Positions 54,744 to 63,197 of a DNA stretch of 64,000 bases are shown here, one piece after another. The notes beneath the pieces were generated by a model. It was not told where the DNA came from. It did no database searches and was given only the letters and a program-made list of their open reading frames with translations. The translations under genes and the position numbers were made by a program. Position 1 is the first letter of the stretch, and each line of letters starts with the position of its first letter. The stretch is from the NCBI GenBank assembly GCA_902583575.1, contig CACHWY010000002.1, forward strand, positions 1-64,000, read 5' to 3'. This stretch comes from an uncultured SAR86 cluster bacterium. GTDB lineage: Bacteria > Pseudomonadota > Gammaproteobacteria > Magnimaribacterales > D2472.

Positions 54744-56552
54744 TTAAAAGCCTGCTTCACCGTTTCTAATTACTTGATAATAGTGCTCATCTAATATTTC
54801 ATAAGCAGTACTACCAGGCTTCTTAATAAAAATTTTATCTCCTTGAACTTTATCTAAATGATAGGCTTCCTCTCTTAAATCATTCTTTTTTAATTTAAAA
54901 GTTCCAGTTGTCTCAAGTTCTTCAATTATTCTTACAAAAACTGGTTGAGCATAACTAGGTAGTTTTTCAGATACAAAATTTGAGAAGTTGTCCCATTTAA
55001 ATTCTTCAAGAGCGCAATTAAAGGCCACCATTCCAGCTCTACCTTCACTTTTAGGAACTTTTACCCCAAAAACATTGGCCATATTAACTTGATCAAAAGT
55101 ATTTAATATTTCAGCTACCTCGTTTGTAGAAACATTTTCAGATTTCCATCTAAACGTATCACCAACCCTATCAACAAATTGATAATGTTTTCTACCTATT
55201 GCAAAACCAACATCCATTGTTTTAATAAGATCCCCGGTATTAAACCAGCGATCTCCTTCCTCAAAGACATTTTTAATTACTTTTTCTTCACTGGCTTTTT
55301 TATCTGTATATCCGTTATAGACTGCATTTGGTCCAATTTTTACTAATGCTAATCCAGGTTGATGTTCTTTAACTTCAATATATTTACCGTTTTCATCTTT
55401 TTTTAATTTATCTTCAGCGACATCATATTCCAATAATGCTAGATCAACATTTGTCATACCTATTGTTTGGTCTTTATTAAGTAAATTCATGAACATGCCA
55501 TTGCCTTCACTAGCTCCATATATTTCACAAATCCTATTCACATTAAATCTATTCCTAAAACAGTCCCAAAGGTCGGGTCTTAAACCATTGCCAACCATTT
55601 TAGAAATTGGATTATTTTTTTCTTCATCACAAGGATCTTGAAAACTTAGATATCGACACAACTCTCCTACATATACAAATGCAGTTGTATTATATTTATT
55701 TGCCTCTTTCCAAAAGGATGAGGCAGAGAATTTACGTCTTATAAATGTTGAAGCTCCAACATGGATACAGGCGCACAACCCAAGCATTAGACCAGTTGAA
55801 TGATATAACGGTAAACAATTATAAAGACAATCTTTATCTGTCATTCGGTAACCAGCTTTAGTGATATTTGCTGATGCAGCAACAATTTTTGTATTAGGAA
55901 ATAGTGCTGCCTTGGGGACACCAGTTGTTCCTGACGTAAAAATATAAAAAGCTGTATCTTTAGCTGTTACATTGTTAGTTTCTTGTAAGTTATCTTTTTG
56001 AGATTTATCTAATAAAGTTTCAAGATTTGTAGCCCATTCTGGACATATCCCATTATCACCATCTTTTACCCAATAAATATCTGACTTTTCTTTAATATTA
56101 ATTTCATTTAATACTCCTTCTAAAGATGGAGTTAATTCAGCGCCAACAATGCATTTTTTTGAGTCAGATGAATTTATACAGTGAATTAAAGGATTTCCAG
56201 TCAAACTTGTATTAATAAGCACGCCAATAGCACCTATTTTATTAAGTGCCAGGACGCTAATAATGTAATCAGGTCTATTTTCCATAAACAAGACCACACG
56301 ATCGCTATGAGAGACACCTTCTTTTAATAATTTATTAGCAAGTATATTTGCTGCTTCATTGGTTTGAGAATAAGTCCATTCCTCATCCTCAAAGTAAATA
56401 AAATTTTTATCACCGAACTCATTAACAGTATCTTCAAAAGTATGTGCAAGTGAAGCATTATCATCTGGAGCAGGCCACTCATATTTAAGAAGAGGAATGA
56501 TATATCTTAGCTCTCCTATAACTCTAAAAAATTCATATATTTTTTTAAACAT
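54744..56552 (-). CDS. Acyl-CoA synthetase (FATP/very-long-chain type)
   Basis: 602 residues. The AMP-binding motif YIFTSGTTGVPKAALFP is at about 200-216; the FATP-like features are the EGNGM and GDRWFNTGDL stretches and the C-terminal VGDTFRWKSENVSTNEVAE block. It activates a fatty or carboxylic acid with ATP and CoA. Nearby SDR, enoyl-CoA hydratase and enoyl-reductase-like genes support lipid metabolism. Confidence 0.88.
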   Translation of the reverse strand: MFKKIYEFFRVIGELRYIIPLLKYEWPAPDDNASLAHTFEDTVNEFGDKNFIYFEDEEWTYSQTNEAANILANKLLKEGVSHSDRVVLFMENRPDYIISVLALNKIGAIGVLINTSLTGNPLIHCINSSDSKKCIVGAELTPSLEGVLNEINIKEKSDIYWVKDGDNGICPEWATNLETLLDKSQKDNLQETNNVTAKDTAFYIFTSGTTGVPKAALFPNTKIVAASANITKAGYRMTDKDCLYNCLPLYHSTGLMLGLCACIHVGASTFIRRKFSASSFWKEANKYNTTAFVYVGELCRYLSFQDPCDEEKNNPISKMVGNGLRPDLWDCFRNRFNVNRICEIYGASEGNGMFMNLLNKDQTIGMTNVDLALLEYDVAEDKLKKDENGKYIEVKEHQPGLALVKIGPNAVYNGYTDKKASEEKVIKNVFEEGDRWFNTGDLIKTMDVGFAIGRKHYQFVDRVGDTFRWKSENVSTNEVAEILNTFDQVNMANVFGVKVPKSEGRAGMVAFNCALEEFKWDNFSNFVSEKLPSYAQPVFVRIIEELETTGTFKLKKNDLREEAYHLDKVQGDKIFIKKPGSTAYEILDEHYYQVIRNGEAGF

Positions 56553-56583
56553 TTATTTATTAATCACATGTATTTTTTTATAT

Positions 56584-56589
56584 TATAAT
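56584..56589 (+). promoter_or_regulatory. Candidate -10 box (TATAAT) before the enoyl-reductase-like gene
   Basis: TATAAT lies 37 bases before the ATG at 56627 in the divergent gap between two genes, with an A/T-rich -35 region. It leaves room for a leader with AAAG before the start. Confidence 0.4.
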
Positions 56590-56626
56590 CCTCATCCAAA
56601 CTTTAATAAATAAAAGGTCTAAAGAA

Positions 56627-57799
56627 ATGAATGATTTAAAGAATTTTGATTTTGTTATATACGGGGCTACAGGATTTACTGGCAGGCTTGTCGTGGAATA
56701 TGCTTTAAAGCAATATTCAAATACTGAAGATATATCATGGGCAATTGCAGGAAGAAATATTGATAAATTAAATGATCTTAAAACAGAAATGAATCTTTCT
56801 GATGAGACTGGGATTATACAAGTTGATAGTGAAGATCAGTCCTCAATAGATAATTTAGTTCAACAAACCAAATGTGTTTTAACTACAGTTGGGCCATATC
56901 AATTGTATGGAGATAAAATTGTTAAAACATGTATTGCTTCTGGTACTGATTATTTAGATTTATGTGGAGAAGTTTGGTGGATGAATAAAATAATATCTGA
57001 ATGCTCTAATCAAGCAAAAGAATCTGGCGCAAGAATAATTTTCTCCTGTGGATTTGATAGCATCCCTTTTGATCTTGGTGTTTTATTTGTACAAGAAGAA
57101 ACCATGAAAAGGTTTAATAAATATGCTCCTTCTGTAAGAGGCAGGGTAAGAGTTATGAATGGAGAATTTTCGGGTGGGACAGCAGCGTCTATGAAGGCAA
57201 CGATGGGTGCCTTAAAATCAAACCCAGAATTGTTGAATATTCTTATTAATCCTTATGCGTTATGTGAAGGTTTTCAGGGACCGCAACAAGAAGATGACAC
57301 TAAGCCTAAATATGATGATGAATTAGAAACATGGGTAGCTCCATTTTTTATGGCTCCAATAAATACTAGAAACATTCATCGTTCGAATAAATTAATGAAT
57401 CATATTTATGGTGAAGATTTCATGTATAACGAAATGTGGATATCCGGTCCTGGTGATGAGGGCAAGGCTGTGGCTGATATGATTGCTAGCGCTAACCCAA
57501 TTGGCGGAGATGATGCACCTAAACCAGGAGAAGGGCCATCTAGAGAAAAAAGAGAAAATGGTGGCTATGATGTATTATTTTGTGCCGATATAGACGGTCA
57601 AGTTGTTAAGGCTTCTGTCACAGGAGACATGGATCCTGGTTACGGTTCAACATCTAAGATGATAACTGAAAGCGTAGTTTGTTTATTAAAAGATGCTATC
57701 GATCTTGATGGAGGGATTTATACTTCTGCTTCTTCTTTGGGAAGTAAGCTTATTAAAAGATTAGAAGATAATGCGGGCCTAACTTTTAAAGTTGAATAA
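56627..57799 (+). CDS. Saccharopine dehydrogenase-like / trans-acting enoyl reductase family protein
   Basis: 390 residues. The N-terminal FVIYGATGFTGRLVVEYAL (about 9-27) is the dinucleotide-binding start of this family, and ISCGFDSIPFDLG-like (about 139-150) matches the trans-acting enoyl reductase group known from mycobacterial lipid synthesis. In Gammaproteobacteria the role is not settled. It is divergent from the acyl-CoA synthetase, which suggests a shared lipid function. Confidence 0.8.
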   Translation: MNDLKNFDFVIYGATGFTGRLVVEYALKQYSNTEDISWAIAGRNIDKLNDLKTEMNLSDETGIIQVDSEDQSSIDNLVQQTKCVLTTVGPYQLYGDKIVKTCIASGTDYLDLCGEVWWMNKIISECSNQAKESGARIIFSCGFDSIPFDLGVLFVQEETMKRFNKYAPSVRGRVRVMNGEFSGGTAASMKATMGALKSNPELLNILINPYALCEGFQGPQQEDDTKPKYDDELETWVAPFFMAPINTRNIHRSNKLMNHIYGEDFMYNEMWISGPGDEGKAVADMIASANPIGGDDAPKPGEGPSREKRENGGYDVLFCADIDGQVVKASVTGDMDPGYGSTSKMITESVVCLLKDAIDLDGGIYTSASSLGSKLIKRLEDNAGLTFKVE

Positions 57800-57803
57800 C
57801 TTT

Positions 57804-58193
57804 TTATAGTTCACCTTTTTTTCTAAGTTCTTCTCTAATTTTGGTTGCGCTAATTGATGAAATTTCTTCATCAAAGATTTCTTCCTCAAAAACATAGCCG
57901 ACACCTCTGCCATAAGTAATATTTATGATATTTGGTACTAGCATAATTTCGTAATCAACTCCTCGTTTATAACCATCAATAAGAAGATTCTCTTCTATAC
58001 TTTTGCATATTGAATCCCAACAAAATGGATTATCATCTTGTCCCTCTCCACCTGATACCCCTTCGACATCCCTTACTTGAATAATAACTTGACCAGTTTT
58101 CTTTATACATCTTTTAAAGAGTTCTTGATGTCCTTGATGCCATGGTTGCCATCTGCCAAGCATTTGAACGGTTGGTTTTTTTGGATCAAACAT
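57804..58193 (-). CDS. Small nucleotidyltransferase (HxGH-type adenylyl/cytidylyltransferase)
   Basis: 129 residues. GRWQPWHQGHQELFKRC (about 12-28) carries the HxGH-like nucleotidyltransferase motif and SATKIREELRKKG (about 114-126) the C-terminal substrate loop. From memory, closely similar small proteins occur in marine phages annotated as nicotinamide-nucleotide adenylyltransferase-like. Here it overlaps the APS-kinase-like gene by 8 bases. Product unknown. Confidence 0.78.
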   Translation of the reverse strand: MFDPKKPTVQMLGRWQPWHQGHQELFKRCIKKTGQVIIQVRDVEGVSGGEGQDDNPFCWDSICKSIEENLLIDGYKRGVDYEIMLVPNIINITYGRGVGYVFEEEIFDEEISSISATKIREELRKKGEL

Positions 58194-58596
58194 TTTTTAA
58201 TATTTCCTCTGAAATGATTATATGATTTTCATCATTCATTTCAGTTATTCTATAATCCACATCTAAAGGTTCTTCAAACATTTTATTGGTATCTTCATAT
58301 CTTCCAGATTCAATGGTATTCATCCATATTGTAATATCGGGATCAAAGTTTTGTTTTGTCTCTTTTGTAGGACATACAAAGTCACAAATGACAATTCTTC
58401 CATGCTTCTTTTCAAAATTTGCTAAATTTTTCATTCTTAAACTTTGTCTTATTCTTCCTTCTGGAGAAAAATCCCAATCATTTGCCATCTCTCTAACAAT
58501 ATCTGCGTTATACCATGCAGCTTTAAGAAGAGGCTGCATTCTTTTAGCTAAATATGTTTTTCCACTTCCCGGAAGTCCCATTACTAATATTTTCAT
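58186..58596 (-). CDS. Small P-loop kinase, adenylylsulfate-kinase-like
   Basis: 136 residues, shorter than classical APS kinase (about 200). The P-loop GLPGSGKTYLAKRM (about 7-20) and WYNADIVREMANDWDFSPEG plus CDFVCPTKETK match the APS-kinase-like fold. From memory, similar proteins are found in marine phages and bacteria next to small nucleotidyltransferases. The phosphate acceptor is unknown. Confidence 0.75.
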   Translation of the reverse strand: MKILVMGLPGSGKTYLAKRMQPLLKAAWYNADIVREMANDWDFSPEGRIRQSLRMKNLANFEKKHGRIVICDFVCPTKETKQNFDPDITIWMNTIESGRYEDTNKMFEEPLDVDYRITEMNDENHIIISEEILKNV

Positions 58597-59699
58597 TATC
58601 TTATTTTTTTTATGCTAAATATTTCATTTTTAAATGAAATTTGACCTGCATTATCAATAGCTTTTTTTACTTTATTATGAAGTCTAATGTTACTCTCCAA
58701 AACTTGAATATCTTTTTCTGGTATTTGCCCAACGTAAAGAATATTTGCCCATTTTGCATCAGTATTGTGTCCAAATAATTCTGTAACAGTTTGATCAGGA
58801 GCTTTTTTAAACTTAAAAGTATAATTTTTGGGGTTCCCATAATTATATTTGTTGTTTTCACCAAATGGATTATCTTTAAGATATTCAATAATATCTTTAG
58901 CATTATTAGGGAAGGCCTCTTTATCCTTAAATGCTAACTTAAGAATTTTTTGGATTGATTCACCACCACATGAATGAGTCACTAAAAGCTGCCCAGATTT
59001 ATTTAACAAACGTATTAATGGCCCTATAACATTATTAACCTTGACCTGAACTGATGATGCTGCTCTATATGCTTGAGATGCAATTATTAGATCATAATTA
59101 TTATTTTCATAATCATTATTAATGAATTGCTTTAGATGCTTTTCATTATCTTTTCTGTAAATTCTTATTACACAAGGGTTTGAATAAGAGGTCCTACTTT
59201 TATTATCTATCTCTATTCCCCAATTTTTTTTAATAAAGTTTCCTAGAGCGACTCCAGAAATTTGGTCATTAAAATCAAATGAATTATTGCTATTTAGAAC
59301 TAGATTAAATTCTTTTACTTTTTTATTTTTAATTTTTTTTGAGTTTTCAATTAAGCCTAATTCTGAAAATTTAACATTTGTCATAGTCACAAGAAGATTT
59401 GGATGTTCTACAAATCTATCTGGCATTTTATCTAAAGTATTTTTTAGATCCTCATAACTTATTTCTTTTCCTGTAATTAGTAGTGAGGTGTATGGGTGGT
59501 ATTTATGAAAACATTTAATAACATTTGACTTTATAGTTCCATCGCCGGTGCCAGCATCAAGAATTCTTAAATAAGATTTATTTTTTGACATATTGGCAAT
59601 ATGAGGATAAAGCTTTAAAGAAATAGCTTTTTTTTCACCTGTATTTTGAATAAAAGAAAGGTATTTAAGCCTATCATCGAAAAATCTTTTCTTTCCCAT
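58596..59699 (-). CDS. SAM-dependent methyltransferase-like protein, unassigned
   Basis: 367 residues. ILDAGTGDGTIKSNVI (about 45-60) is a class I SAM-binding motif and NYDLIIASQAYRAAS (about 196-210) fits the following strand; the remainder is unfamiliar. The ATG has AAGGGG upstream. It overlaps the kinase gene by one base and starts a three-gene minus-strand cassette. What it methylates is unknown. Confidence 0.65.
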   Translation of the reverse strand: MGKKRFFDDRLKYLSFIQNTGEKKAISLKLYPHIANMSKNKSYLRILDAGTGDGTIKSNVIKCFHKYHPYTSLLITGKEISYEDLKNTLDKMPDRFVEHPNLLVTMTNVKFSELGLIENSKKIKNKKVKEFNLVLNSNNSFDFNDQISGVALGNFIKKNWGIEIDNKSRTSYSNPCVIRIYRKDNEKHLKQFINNDYENNNYDLIIASQAYRAASSVQVKVNNVIGPLIRLLNKSGQLLVTHSCGGESIQKILKLAFKDKEAFPNNAKDIIEYLKDNPFGENNKYNYGNPKNYTFKFKKAPDQTVTELFGHNTDAKWANILYVGQIPEKDIQVLESNIRLHNKVKKAIDNAGQISFKNEIFSIKKIR

Positions 59700-59806
59700 T
59701 ATTACCCCTTAATATGAGATATAAATGATAATCTAAATATCAGAATAATGCATTTACTCAGCAGATATTTTACGATTAAAATAGCACTAAATTTTAAGGA
59801 AAAAAA

Positions 59807-60958
59807 ATGACAGAATCAAAATTACCATTACTTATTGGAATTGGATCAAGAATAAGAAAATCACCTTATTATGAGTCTGATTTGAAGTACGGAGTTACTG
59901 GTTTCACGGTATATAACAAAATGTATTTGCCTACTGGCTTTTCTGGGCCTGAAAAGGAATACCATAGTTTAGTTAATGATGTTACTTTTGGTGATTTTGC
60001 TGGTGAGAGACAGATTGAAATTAATGGTCCGGATGCACATGATTTTGTGCGTTATGTACAACCAAGAAATTTAGAAAAGTGTGAAATAGGGTCATGTAAG
60101 TATATTGTTTTGACAGATATGCATGGAGGAATAATTAATGATGCTTGTTTGATTAGATTAGAGGAAGAAAAGTTCTGGATATCCCCTGGGGATGGCGATG
60201 TAATTCTTTGGTTACAAGGAATAGCAATTAATTCTGGTATGAATGTATCTATTCATGAGCCAGATGTATCACCTTTACAAATAAGTGGGCCTAAATCAGG
60301 AAAACTTATTCAAAAGCTTTTTAATGGAAAGCATGATGATTTAGGTTATTACAAAGCAAAACAAACTTCTCTTCAAAATATTCCTATGGTTATTGCAAGA
60401 ACTGGTTGGAGTGGGGAATTAAGTTATGAGCTATACCTTCAAGATAGGAAAATGGGAAATAAATTATTTGAGATAGTCTATGAAGCTGCTCAAGAATTTA
60501 ATGGTAGGGTGATTGCTCCAAATACGATCAGATCTATTGAAGGTGGTATTTTGTCATATGGTGGTGATTTTGGAAGAGAGCATAACCCTTTTACTATTGG
60601 GTTAGGGAGATTAGTTAATCTTGATCAAGAAATAGATTTTATTGGTAAAGAAGCACTAAAGGCTATCAAGGAGAAAGGACTAACTGAGAAATTAGTTGGA
60701 ATTGAGTTAGAAGGCGGTCCAATTTTAAAAGCTCCTGAAAACTTTTGGCCAGTGAGCAGTAATAATAAGAAAGTAGGAAGATTATCAAGAGCATTTTTCT
60801 CACCTAGGCTTAAAAAAAATATCGGATTAGCAATTATCGATATTGATTTTGCTGAAGAGGGAACAACTGTTTCAGTTGCATCGCCTAATGGAGATTTAAC
60901 TTCTAAAGTTGTATCACTACCTTGGTTTCAAGCTGATAAAGAAAACCACTTGGACTAG
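59807..60958 (+). CDS. GcvT-family protein, DmdA-like (possible DMSP demethylase)
   Basis: 383 residues. The folate-binding fold of GcvT shows in ERQIEINGPDAHDFV and LSYELYLQD. The N-terminus (SRIRKSPYYESDLKYGVTGF then TVYNKMYLPTGF) and the order of later blocks resemble DmdA of marine bacteria, which moves a methyl group of DMSP to tetrahydrofolate. That resemblance is from memory and GcvT-like paralogues are common, so function needs a tree. fhs in the same window is a folate partner. Confidence 0.72.
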   Translation: MTESKLPLLIGIGSRIRKSPYYESDLKYGVTGFTVYNKMYLPTGFSGPEKEYHSLVNDVTFGDFAGERQIEINGPDAHDFVRYVQPRNLEKCEIGSCKYIVLTDMHGGIINDACLIRLEEEKFWISPGDGDVILWLQGIAINSGMNVSIHEPDVSPLQISGPKSGKLIQKLFNGKHDDLGYYKAKQTSLQNIPMVIARTGWSGELSYELYLQDRKMGNKLFEIVYEAAQEFNGRVIAPNTIRSIEGGILSYGGDFGREHNPFTIGLGRLVNLDQEIDFIGKEALKAIKEKGLTEKLVGIELEGGPILKAPENFWPVSSNNKKVGRLSRAFFSPRLKKNIGLAIIDIDFAEEGTTVSVASPNGDLTSKVVSLPWFQADKENHLD

Positions 60959-60960
60959 AA

Positions 60961-61491
60961 ATGATTAAAATATTAATATTATCAATATTTTTTTTTAGTT
61001 TTAATATTTCTTCGATGCCTATAGATAACTTAGATGATATTAGGGGTGATTGGGCCATGATTTCTGATCAAGTAATGGGTGGAGTATCAGAAGTTAACTT
61101 CTATGAACTAGAAGAAGAAGGTAATAAATTTTATAGACTCGAAGGTGTTGTTAGTACAGCAAATAATGGCGGATTTATTCAATCGGTAGTTAGGATTAAA
61201 AAAAATACTAATGGCTTCAAAGGTCTTCGAATTAAGGTTAGAGGAACAAAAGATAAATATTATATTTGGATAAGAACTCCAGCATCTAGATTTCCATGGG
61301 ATAGATATCTTGTTTCCTTTGAACCAGAAGAAGATTGGTCTGTTATCGAAATACCTTTTAGTAATTTTAAAAAATCAAATTTTTATATGAAAAAAAATAT
61401 GAACGTTAATAGGATTAAGACTATTGCATTTGCTGCATATGGCAAAGATTTTAATGCACAATTAGATATAGCAAATATAGAATTTTTTTAA
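60961..61491 (+). CDS. CIA30-family protein, secreted or membrane-anchored
   Basis: 176 residues with a hydrophobic N-terminal segment (about 3-17). DDIRGDWAMISDQVMGGVSE (about 24-43) and the GGFIQSVVRI block (about 72-81) are the CIA30/NDUFAF1-like galactose-binding-type fold. In bacteria the role is unknown. It begins 2 bases after the DmdA-like gene. Confidence 0.78.
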   Translation: MIKILILSIFFFSFNISSMPIDNLDDIRGDWAMISDQVMGGVSEVNFYELEEEGNKFYRLEGVVSTANNGGFIQSVVRIKKNTNGFKGLRIKVRGTKDKYYIWIRTPASRFPWDRYLVSFEPEEDWSVIEIPFSNFKKSNFYMKKNMNVNRIKTIAFAAYGKDFNAQLDIANIEFF

Positions 61492-61496
61492 TAGAA

Positions 61497-61952
61497 GTGT
61501 TTTCTTCACAAGATATATCTTATATGAACAATGCCCTTGATTTAGCAAGGGAGGCTTTTAAATTAGATGAGGTCCCTGTAGGAGCTATCATTGCTTATGA
61601 GGGTAAAATTATTGGAAGAGGGTTCAATAAAGTAATTATAGATAATGATGTTAGTTCACATGCAGAAATCAATGCTATCAAAGATGCATCAAAACAAATA
61701 GGAAATTTTAGGCTTAATGATTGCACTATGTACGTAACTTTAGAGCCTTGCCATATGTGCGCAAAAGCAATAGTTGATGCTAGATTAAAGTCATTAGTTT
61801 TTGCAGCTCACGAACCAAAAACTGGCAGCATCAATTCTGTAGATAATTTTTTAGATAAAAATTTTTTAAACCATAAAGTAAAATATAAATCTGGGTTACT
61901 TGCAGATGAAAGCTCTGCATTACTTAAAGAATTTTTTACTCTGAAAAGATAA
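61497..61952 (+). CDS. tadA: tRNA-specific adenosine deaminase (GTG start)
   Basis: 151 residues. Zinc ligands in SHAEINAI (about 54-61) and EPCHMCAKAI (about 83-92) and the first-helix pattern identify TadA, which makes inosine at position 34 of tRNA-Arg. GTG start with GAAG just before it. It abuts the convergent GNAT gene with no gap. Confidence 0.92.
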   Translation: MFSSQDISYMNNALDLAREAFKLDEVPVGAIIAYEGKIIGRGFNKVIIDNDVSSHAEINAIKDASKQIGNFRLNDCTMYVTLEPCHMCAKAIVDARLKSLVFAAHEPKTGSINSVDNFLDKNFLNHKVKYKSGLLADESSALLKEFFTLKR

Positions 61953-62390
61953 TTATATTTTTTTTACCATTCTGGTATGAGGAATGCCAGTATCAGATCC
62001 GTCATATTTCCCAATTGCAGTATAGTCAGAAGATTTATAGAAACTTAATACATGATCTCTAGCATTTAAAATAATTTTTTTAGCATTATTTTTTTTAGCA
62101 TTTTTTTCTAGTAGCTCTAGAATTTTTTTCCCAATCCCTTTTCCTTGATAACGTTCTTCAACAGCCATATACCTGATTTGTGCTTCATCTTTGCTATTAA
62201 AATGTAATCTTCCGCACCCAATTATTATTTCATCTTTAATACCAATAAGATGAAAACTAGATTCTTCATATCGGTCCTTTAGAGAGTCAATTTCTTTACC
62301 AATGGGCTTCCGTAAAATTTTCCACCTAAATAAATCATATTCTTTAAATTCTTTTGGATTTAATGGAACTCTAAATTCAATATCATTCAT
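61953..62390 (-). CDS. GNAT-family N-acetyltransferase
   Basis: 145 residues. YQGKGIGKKILELLEKNAKKN (the acetyl-CoA loop, about 80-100) and the earlier IRYMAVEERY strand mark the fold. The substrate is unknown. It overlaps xthA by 8 bases. Confidence 0.85.
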   Translation of the reverse strand: MNDIEFRVPLNPKEFKEYDLFRWKILRKPIGKEIDSLKDRYEESSFHLIGIKDEIIIGCGRLHFNSKDEAQIRYMAVEERYQGKGIGKKILELLEKNAKKNNAKKIILNARDHVLSFYKSSDYTAIGKYDGSDTGIPHTRMVKKI

Positions 62391-63195
62391 TTAACTCTAA
62401 CCATACTGGACAGTGATCAGATGGTTTTTCCATAGCCCTTGCTTCGTAATCAATACCAACTTCGGTAATTTTGTCTGAAAGCTTTTCTGATAGAAGGATG
62501 TGGTCTATTCTAAGTCCTCTTTTTGGGTCTTGATCAAACATTCTAGATCTATAATCAAACCAAGAATATGTTAAAGAATCCTTTGGATTTACAACCCTCC
62601 AAGAATCAACAAAACCTAAGTCCTTTATACTGTTCCACATTTCTCTTTCTTGTGGTTGGAATGAAGTTTTTCCATCTCTTAGCCATCTTTTAACATTTTC
62701 TTCACCTATACCTATATCAATATCTTCAGGAGAAACATTAAAATCTCCCATTACAATAAGATTTGATGATTGGCTTTTTAGTTCAGTAATGTGTTGTTTT
62801 AGATCATCATAGAATTTAACTTTTTTCGGAAACTTTGTTTCATGTTTTATATTCTCACCTTGAGGAAAATAACCATTCATAATAACTAACTCATCATTAT
62901 CATATTTAAATGTTGATTGAATAAATCTCTTTTGATCTTCTTCAGTGTCATTCTTAAAACCCTTAACCGTATTAAGGGGTTTGGATTTACTAAGAATAGC
63001 AACCCCATAATGACCTTTTTGACCGTGATATTCTACGTGGTAACCGATATCATTTATTACCTCTATTGGAAAATCTGGATCATTAACTTTAGTTTCTTGA
63101 AGTCCAATAACATCAGGATCAAAGGTATCTCTTAAGTGCTCAATCTGATGAGGTCTTGCTCTAATACTGTTGATATTAAAAGATACTATTTTCAT
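62383..63195 (-). CDS. xthA: Exodeoxyribonuclease III
   Basis: 270 residues, the expected length. SFNINSIRARPHQI (about 4-17), GLQETKV (about 33-39), the GDFNVSP block (about 145) and DHCPVWLEL at the C-terminus carry the metal and catalytic residues of ExoIII/AP endonucleases. It repairs abasic sites. It lies 2 bases downstream of prc. Confidence 0.92.
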   Translation of the reverse strand: MKIVSFNINSIRARPHQIEHLRDTFDPDVIGLQETKVNDPDFPIEVINDIGYHVEYHGQKGHYGVAILSKSKPLNTVKGFKNDTEEDQKRFIQSTFKYDNDELVIMNGYFPQGENIKHETKFPKKVKFYDDLKQHITELKSQSSNLIVMGDFNVSPEDIDIGIGEENVKRWLRDGKTSFQPQEREMWNSIKDLGFVDSWRVVNPKDSLTYSWFDYRSRMFDQDPKRGLRIDHILLSEKLSDKITEVGIDYEARAMEKPSDHCPVWLELNE

Positions 63196-63197
63196 AT

